Source of the DNA: Candidatus Zixiibacteriota bacterium
GTDB lineage: Bacteria > Zixibacteria > MSB-5A5 > RBG-16-43-9
Length of the DNA: 56,517 nucleotides
Direction: 5' to 3'
Assembly: GCA_030692925.1 (NCBI GenBank)
Contig: JAUYBY010000062.1
Location: 1-56,517 of the forward strand
Made by a program: the position numbers and the translations under genes
Shown: positions 51,776 through 56,517 of the stretch, piece after piece
Numbering within the stretch: the first letter of the stretch is position 1
Layout: every line of letters begins with the position of its first letter
The notes under the pieces: model-generated
What the model was told of the DNA's origin: nothing
The model's database searches: none
What the model saw: the letters and a program-made list of their open reading frames with translations, nothing else

Positions 51776-53153
51776 AGATTATTGGAACAAATTCATTAAG
51801 TCGTTTACTACTGATAAATCCTACTGGTACGTCCCCAAAGGCAAGACAATCAATCAAGAAAATCTCTTTTTGTTAAGAGAGCAGTTAAAAATTTTAAAGA
51901 AATATGAGAAAAAAGACTGGCGTGAGTATCAGAAGGTTTACACAGATGAATTGAATAAGAAAAAACTAATAGAACACCGAGCCAAAGGTCAGAAACCCAG
52001 TGATTATACTGCAATCGCCAGAATGTTAAAGGTAATCTTTGATCTTTTAGGTGTTGCCTGGGTTGATAAGGAGAGCAAAGTATATATTACTTCAACTGGA
52101 GATGAGTTCATAAAAACCAACAAGCTTGACCAGATAGTTAAAAAACAACTTCTTAAATACCAGTTTTATAATCCCTCTTATAGAGAAGAATATTTTAGAT
52201 GTATAAAGCTCTTTCCTCATTTATTTCTTTTAGAGATTCTATTTGAATTTTATAAAACCGGAATTTCAAAAGATGAGTATGTTTTATCTGTCAGCCGTGC
52301 TAAGTCACATGAACAGCTATCCGAAAAGATCGAACTTATACGGAAATTCCGTGAATTGAGCAGAAGTCAAAGGGCAAGCCTAATAAGCAAATTAGAGAAA
52401 GTTAAGATAAAGCAAAAAGGTAAAAGTTCAAGACGCTCAAGCATCTACAACACGATTTTTCTTAACCATTCTTACTCGCTGAATTTTTTTACATATCCAG
52501 AATATATAAAAGTATCAAATAACAAAATCATTTTGGCAAAGAATAGGTTAAAGGAAGTAGAGTCTCTAATTAAAGAACATAGAGAAAAAGCAGTATATGT
52601 TGATTTCGAAAACGAGAAGGATTGGTTAGCCTTCTATGGGGACTTCGAGAAGGGTAGTTCTTATCTTAACGCTTTAAATTATTATGAAGACAAGATCAAC
52701 ATAAATAAATCTCTGGAGATATTCAGAGAGGCGAAAAAGAAAAACTTAATACCCCTGGAAGAGAAAGAAGAGGCTTATATTGAAGCCAGAATCAAAGAGA
52801 AGATGTTAGAGGACTTTTTAGAATTCAAATTAGACGAGTTGGAAAAGGGATTGACCTTGATTAGAAGACAATATCCTACTTTAGTTGGGCCCATAGATAT
52901 ACTTGCGAAAGACCTGAATGGCAACTATGTCGTAATAGAGCTTAAAAAAGGACGCTCTTCAGATAGAGTTTTTGGTCAGATAACCAGATACATCGGGTGG
53001 ATAAAAGACAACCTGAATCCTAATGTGCGAGGAATAGTTGTAGGAAGTCCTATAGAAGATAAATTAGTCTATTCAAGGAAAGGGTTAAATAATCTCGAAC
53101 GAGTCAAGTTGAAAGAATTTAATTTCTACTTCAAATTTTCAGATAAAGGTTGA
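51765..53153 (+). CDS. Restriction endonuclease with NucS/DUF91-like C-terminal nuclease domain
   Basis: 462 residues. The C-terminal ~95 residues form a PD-(D/E)xK nuclease: VGPIDILAKDLNGNYVVIELKKGRSSDRVFGQI, with Asp, Glu and Lys of the D...ExK site, resembling the nuclease domain of NucS/DUF91 proteins. Residues 1-360 are helix-rich (YRKLKYEKK..., ISKDEYVLSVSRAKSHEQLSEKIELIRKF) and unassigned, probably the DNA-recognition part. GTG 51765 overlaps the methyltransferase end by 11 bases, so M precedes R in one transcript. A type II enzyme with this domain order is not one I recognise. Function inferred from context and motif. Confidence 0.75.
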   Translation: MINKDYWNKFIKSFTTDKSYWYVPKGKTINQENLFLLREQLKILKKYEKKDWREYQKVYTDELNKKKLIEHRAKGQKPSDYTAIARMLKVIFDLLGVAWVDKESKVYITSTGDEFIKTNKLDQIVKKQLLKYQFYNPSYREEYFRCIKLFPHLFLLEILFEFYKTGISKDEYVLSVSRAKSHEQLSEKIELIRKFRELSRSQRASLISKLEKVKIKQKGKSSRRSSIYNTIFLNHSYSLNFFTYPEYIKVSNNKIILAKNRLKEVESLIKEHREKAVYVDFENEKDWLAFYGDFEKGSSYLNALNYYEDKININKSLEIFREAKKKNLIPLEEKEEAYIEARIKEKMLEDFLEFKLDELEKGLTLIRRQYPTLVGPIDILAKDLNGNYVVIELKKGRSSDRVFGQITRYIGWIKDNLNPNVRGIVVGSPIEDKLVYSRKGLNNLERVKLKEFNFYFKFSDKG

Positions 53154-53454
53154 GCAATCGGGCGAGGAAACCTCGCCCCTGACGGCTCAAAAAATCCTTG
53201 ACTCTTTTCGTATTTGCTGTATAATAGTCACCCCACTTCTCTATGTGGATAAAGTCATTTGCGAAGAGTTTCTGAAGAATGCCAGGATACGAGGTAAAGT
53301 AATGCTCGAATCCTTCATCCTCGCCCTCCCTCATTGGTCGGTCAGTGTATCGCGGAAGCAAGACTATATCAGAACGTCGTTGCGAGAATAAAGAGAGCAG
53401 AAAGGTCGTCTTACCAGAACCGGACGGTCCACTTAATGTGTAGATACGTCCCAT
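53131..53454 (-). pseudogene. Truncated guanylate kinase-like fragment
   Basis: 107 codons; about the first 80 match the start of guanylate kinase: P-loop GPSGSGKTT, VLLPRYTDRPMREGEDEGFEHYFTS (the GMP-binding RYTxRPxRxGE...Y), and KWGDYYTANTKRV. The other ~120 residues of a normal 200-residue kinase are missing. The reading frame then runs into an intergenic GGGCGAGG/CCTCGCCC palindrome (53159-53178) and the end of the endonuclease gene, whose sequence supplies the C-terminus. Lacks the Lid and C-terminal helix, so an active kinase is unlikely. Confidence 0.75.
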
Positions 53455-53701
53455 ACCCGCCTCAAAGAGTAATAGCTTTGACTTCCTTTATATCCTCATC
53501 TTTAATGGCGTTAGATTAGAAGACTATCGATACAAAATGATTAGCCCTCTATATGTACCTCTAAAAGTCAAGGATTCAGTTATGATGCCGACTCCGTATC
53601 TATCTATCAATTGCTAAAATAATGCAAAAATAGAAAAAGCCAAGTTGAAATGCTGACGAATGCTGTACTGCAGGAATTAATCCGTTAAAACAGGATAAAA
53701 C
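53455..53701. other. Gap upstream of the dockerin selenoprotein candidate
   Basis: No gene or strong palindrome seen; AT-rich sequence. The promoter of the next gene begins at 53702. Confidence 0.5.
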
Positions 53702-53729
53702 TTGACTTTTTTTGTTCTTCTGTTATATT
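53702..53729 (+). promoter_or_regulatory. Promoter of the dockerin selenoprotein candidate
   Basis: TTGACT at 53702-53707, 16-base spacer, TATATT at 53724-53729. Confidence 0.5.
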
Positions 53730-53845
53730 GATTTTAAAACTGATTGTAGCCATCAGGAGGCAGCAACAGCAAGTTTTTTAGATAAATCTGGTGAACTATG
53801 GCAAAGTATGAACAGCAGTTCTGGAACAACAAAAGGAGGTAGGGA

Positions 53846-55168
53846 ATGAGCAACAAAGGTAAGCTTTATGGGGCTGTGGTCAGGGCTAAACTGTTGATCT
53901 TGCTTTACTTGGTTCTGATGGGGCTGATGGTATCTTCGGCAGCAGGTGAAGCCAGTAAGCCTGTTGTTTTCACTCATGCAGTTTTTGCAGAGCTGGCAAC
54001 AGCTACCTGGTGACAGTATTGCCCATATGCAGGTGCTGCATTAGAGAACATATACAGAAGCGGGAGCTATCCGTTTTACTTCGTTGCATTGGTCTCCGAC
54101 AAGGACATATACGCAAATGGCAGGATAACGGATTTCAACTTGTATGGTTATCCAACGGTTTTCTTTGATGGGGGTTATAAAGTCAGTGTTGGAGGTGGAT
54201 CCGGAAGCCAGGCAGCCTATACCGCCAGCATCAACAGCTGTGGAAACCGGCCAGTATCAAACGTAGATCTGAACCTGTCTTTTACCTGGCTGGGAAACGC
54301 CACCATGGATATAGTAGTTTCAGTCCAGAACAATGACACGAGCGATTATACCGGCTACTTGAGGGTATACGTGACTGAGGCTGTTTCCAAAATGGGCTGG
54401 AAGTACGATTATGGCGGGAAACCCATTGGTTCCGCATTCCTGGACTATGCGTTTGCCGAGAGCGTGCATGTAGCGGCAGGTGCGGTCTGGATGGATTCTA
54501 CCAGATGGAATGGGAATCTCCATTCGGATGGGTACGGACATACTTTCGGGAATATAATTCGCAGCAACACCACGGTGATAGCTGCGCTTTTCAACCCTCA
54601 GTGGCACCAGGGGTATGCATATCCGCCCAGCACCAATCCTTTTAATGCCTATTACGTGGACGACGCAGCCGCAGCCTGGATCAACGTGCCTCCCAATGTG
54701 CCTAACGACTCCCTGCCAAGAGATTCGGCGAAAGCGGTAAGTCCCTATATTGATCTCAGATGGACCGGTGGTGATTCTAACTACTTTGACAGGGTAGTGT
54801 ATGATGTTTATTTCGGCACGGTCGATCCACCACCCTTTGTGGTCAACAGGACTTCAGCCATGTACGATCCGGGAACGTTGCCTTTCGGCACCACGTATTA
54901 CTGGCAAATCGTCGCAAAAGATAACAGCGGCGATTCAACAGTGGGTCCCGTTTGGCGCTTCACGACCATTGCTCGTGGTGACTGCAACGCAGACGGGCTT
55001 AAAAATGTATCGGATGTGCTGTATCTGGTCAACTATCTGTTCAAGTATGGATCGCAGCCTAATCCTATGGCAGTCGGAGATGTCGATTGTGATACTCAAG
55101 TTAACATCAACGACATAATCTATTTAATCAATTATCTTTTCAAAGGAGGACCTCCACCAGGGTGTTAA
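53846..55168 (+). CDS. Putative secreted selenoprotein: thioredoxin-like UxxC domain, FN3-like module and dockerin
   Basis: Read through the in-frame TGA at 54011-54013, this is a 440-residue protein with Sec56. ATG 53846 follows AAAAGGAGGT with six bases between. Residues about 10-33 are a signal peptide (LLILLYLVLMGLMVSSAAG). Then comes VFAELATATW-U-QYCPYAGAALE: the TGA replaces the first Cys of a thioredoxin-like CxxC (UQYC). The fold continues with YPFYFVALVSDKD and the cis-Pro loop GYPTVFFDGGY (Pro103). An FN3-like module (DLRWTGG...TYYWQIVAKDNSG) and a type I dockerin pair follow (376-440). A SECIS-like hairpin follows the TGA. If TGA is a stop, only a 55-residue peptide is made. A nonsense mutation of TGC or TGT is the alternative. 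Confidence 0.7.
54011..54045 (+). promoter_or_regulatory. In-frame TGA with SECIS-like hairpin
   Basis: After TGA (54011-54013) the hairpin ATGCA (54027-54031) - loop GGTGC - TGCAT (54037-54041) forms, with a T-T mismatch just below it. GGT in the loop is exactly the seventh codon after TGA, the same position as in the classic fdhF element as I recall it. The lower stem is weak (GTAT/ATAC only). Confidence 0.6.
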
Positions 55169-55786
55169 AGGATGAATAAAATTTTAGCAATCGAAAGGGA
55201 CAGACATTTGTGAGCTGTCCCCCTTTTTTTTCCAACCTGAAAATATTCTGACACCCTGTGCCCGTGAATAGATGAACCAATTACCCCACCATCCAACTCT
55301 ACATATTTGCTAAAAACTATATAGAACTGCACGGTGGGGTAGAACTTGCTCGACTTACTCGCTCTGTTTTTAGTAGTGCTTAAGTAAGTTTGTCCTGGAG
55401 AATTTAGCGCAGATTCTCTTTGGGGAATACAGTCTAAGAGAGACGGGGGTAGGGGAGCGCTACCCCCCACTGCCTGTGTCAAATTTGTGCCAACTTGGAT
55501 TAGGTTATCTTGGGTTTTTATGGGTTGTGATGGGCTATCACAAAGTGGGGAACTTTCTGTATGGCTTTGCAATAGCCCATTTCCTAACAAGTTGCGTAAG
55601 GTGCTGAAAAGGATTCAAATCCCGTCACCCACCTGGGAAATGCAGTGATTGGTGATTTGTGATTAGTGCTGGGAAAAAATTGATCCCGAGTTTCCACAAA
55701 AGTAATAGCAGGTCAGGAGCTCCGTGCTCCTGATTTCATTCTGATGTCAAATCAGATAAATATTCTTTGGGGAAGCCAATTAACCA
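55169..55786. other. Gene-free stretch after the dockerin gene
   Basis: No credible gene. Holds the terminator at 55197-55231, a GGGGGTAGGGGAGCGCTACCCCCC palindrome (arms at about 55446-55457 and 55458-55468), a TGTGTCAAATTTGTGCC stretch and a tRNA T-arm-like sequence GGATTCAAATCCCGTCACCC (55611-55630), possibly the remnant of an integration site, and a family-E-like GTGATTGGTGATTTGTGATTAGTG repeat (about 55646-55669). Confidence 0.45.
55197..55231 (+). terminator. Intrinsic terminator after the dockerin gene
   Basis: GGGACAG (55197-55203) pairs with CTGTCCC (55215-55221), followed by a run of T residues. Confidence 0.8.
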
Positions 55787-56275
55787 GTGATTAGTCTGAT
55801 GAGAAGAAAGCAAAAAGTGTTAAACAATATCTCTATCGAACTTGCAACAAAAGCTGACTTACCATCCATTAAACCACTGCTCCTGGAATTGATGGATGCG
55901 ATGGAAGATACGGAAGGTTTTGACCTGGAACAGGCTTTTGAGAACTGCCGTACCATGATGGAAGACCCTGCTCATTACCTGTTAGTGGCGAAGGATAAGG
56001 ATAAAGTGATTGGCTTTGTGAACTTCATGACAAGAAAAACAATACTACATCCGGGTCTATCTGGACTAATCGACGAGTTAGTCGTTTCCAGAAGTCATCG
56101 AGGTATGGGAATTGGGAAAAATCTGCTCTTGGCTGCTATCGAAGAGTGTCGAAAGCTTGGGTGTTGTGAAGTTGAGGTCAGTACGGAAAAAAGTAATACC
56201 CGTGCACGGGAGTTTTACCAGAGATGTGGTTTCGAAGAGGATGCGGTTTTGTTGGAATTCAATTTTGAGGAATGA
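55787..56275 (+). CDS. GNAT-family N-acetyltransferase
   Basis: 162 residues (158 if ATG 55799 is used). The GNAT fold shows IELATKADLPSIKPLLLELM at the start, YLLVAKDKDKVIGFVNFM, and the acetyl-CoA motif A in LVVSRSHRGMGIGKNLLLAAIEECRKLG (R-x-x-G-x-G), followed by VEVSTEKSNTRAREFYQRCGF, a typical motif B. The substrate (small amine, antibiotic or protein N-terminus) cannot be told. Neither GTG 55787 nor ATG 55799 has a clear ribosome site. Flanked by repeat-rich DNA, no operon partner. Confidence 0.85.
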   Translation: MISLMRRKQKVLNNISIELATKADLPSIKPLLLELMDAMEDTEGFDLEQAFENCRTMMEDPAHYLLVAKDKDKVIGFVNFMTRKTILHPGLSGLIDELVVSRSHRGMGIGKNLLLAAIEECRKLGCCEVEVSTEKSNTRAREFYQRCGFEEDAVLLEFNFEE

Positions 56276-56371
56276 TCTGGCTAACGGAGAAGGTGCATCA
56301 GCGCTACAGAGTCTTTTGCTATCAAGAACGTTCTAAATTCGTCCCTTTAAGCATTTATTTAATGATTTTGC

Positions 56372-56400
56372 TTGACAAATCGCTTTTAATTACGTATAGT
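56372..56400 (+). promoter_or_regulatory. Strong promoter leading out of the window
   Basis: Consensus TTGACA (56372-56377), 17-base spacer, TATAGT (56395-56400). It drives whatever follows the window end. Confidence 0.65.
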
Positions 56401-56466
56401 ATTTAAAGCTCTAAGGTTTTTTGAGGTTATTGCAGTTGTTTAGGATTGATTTACAAGAGATAATTA

Positions 56467-56510
56467 GCCACGGAAGCCTTCGGTGCAATGAGGTTTCGGT
56501 GGCTTTTTCG
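56467..56510 (+). terminator. Hairpin with T tract in a leader
   Basis: AGCCACGGAAGCCT pairs with AGGTTTCGGTGGCT (12 of 14 bases), followed by TTTTTCG; about 65 bases after the promoter with no coding region in between, so possibly an attenuator or the end of a small RNA. Confidence 0.6.
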
Positions 56511-56517
56511 TTTTTAA

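Noticed and set aside
50849-53454. Prophage or conjugative element around the R-M genes
   Set aside because: No integrase, capsid, portal, relaxase or replication genes are found in the segment.
53846-55168. TGA reassigned as Trp or Gly throughout the genome
   Set aside because: Many intact genes in the window end in TGA with conserved C-termini (for example 45304, 46779, 34560), and Trp is encoded by TGG everywhere, so the general code is standard.

Overview
The window is a bacterial chromosome segment of moderate GC content using the standard code (TGA ends many genes). The envelope is Gram-negative: a complete Tol-Pal cluster, OmpA-type proteins, lipoproteins and PorV/PorQ-type beta barrels. 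Secreted proteins end either in a FlgD-like/T9SS-type C-terminal domain (YPNPF...WDGK) or in a type I dockerin pair (GDxNxDxxxxVxDxxxLVNYLFKGG). That mixture points to the FCB superphylum, most likely a Zixibacteria-like candidate phylum; this assignment is an inference from gene content only.

Layout. 0.1-6.3 kb: threonine aldolase, a stand-alone GmrSD-type (DUF262/DUF1524) restriction protein with a putative operator repeat, a secreted transglutaminase-like protein and a Crp-family regulator. 6.3-9.0 kb, minus strand: a tight three-gene membrane/lipid operon (NAD epimerase, CPBP protease, PAP2 phosphatase). 9.3-11.9 kb: a shrunken IS remnant and purL. 12.4-24.5 kb: a secretome block of a T9SS-type cargo protein, a four-haem cytochrome, a subtilase, a beta-propeller protein with a structured 5' leader, two PorV-like barrels, an isocitrate/isopropylmalate dehydrogenase and a dockerin protein. 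24.6-27.4 kb, minus strand: DinB protein, a REP-associated tyrosine transposase (RAYT) bracketed by palindromes, and a C69 dipeptidase. 27.7-32.7 kb: small basic protein, ligA, AI-2E transporter bracketed by a 97-bp element, YihY. 33.1-38.5 kb: small lipoprotein, then tolQ-tolR-tolA-tolB-pal-cpoB. 38.6-42.7 kb, minus strand: DUF2723 glycosyltransferase-like protein, ssb, OmpA-family coiled-coil protein. 43.0-46.8 kb: nitroreductase, then a small membrane protein, a PRC/MgtE-N/CBS protein and an NRAMP-related transporter with Mg2+-transporter-like site residues. 47.3-50.7 kb: tRNA-Ala, two M16 peptidases, tRNA-Leu. 50.8-53.5 kb: a type II restriction-modification pair and a guanylate kinase fragment. 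53.8-55.2 kb: a dockerin protein whose thioredoxin-like site is interrupted by an in-frame TGA with a SECIS-like hairpin. 55.8-56.3 kb: GNAT acetyltransferase, then a promoter and hairpin leading out of the window.

The strongest novelty is the 53846-55168 gene: a probable secreted selenoprotein with a U-Q-Y-C redox motif, predicted signal peptide and dockerin, which appears truncated if TGA is read as stop. Next are the pairing of an MgtE-like cytosolic Mg2+ sensor with an NRAMP-related transporter, and the many intergenic palindromes, of which one family (nine copies) brackets a RAYT gene. Two further short elements are mobile-looking: a 48-bp element present as near-identical inverted copies 21 kb apart, and a 97-bp element with 12-bp terminal inverted repeats.
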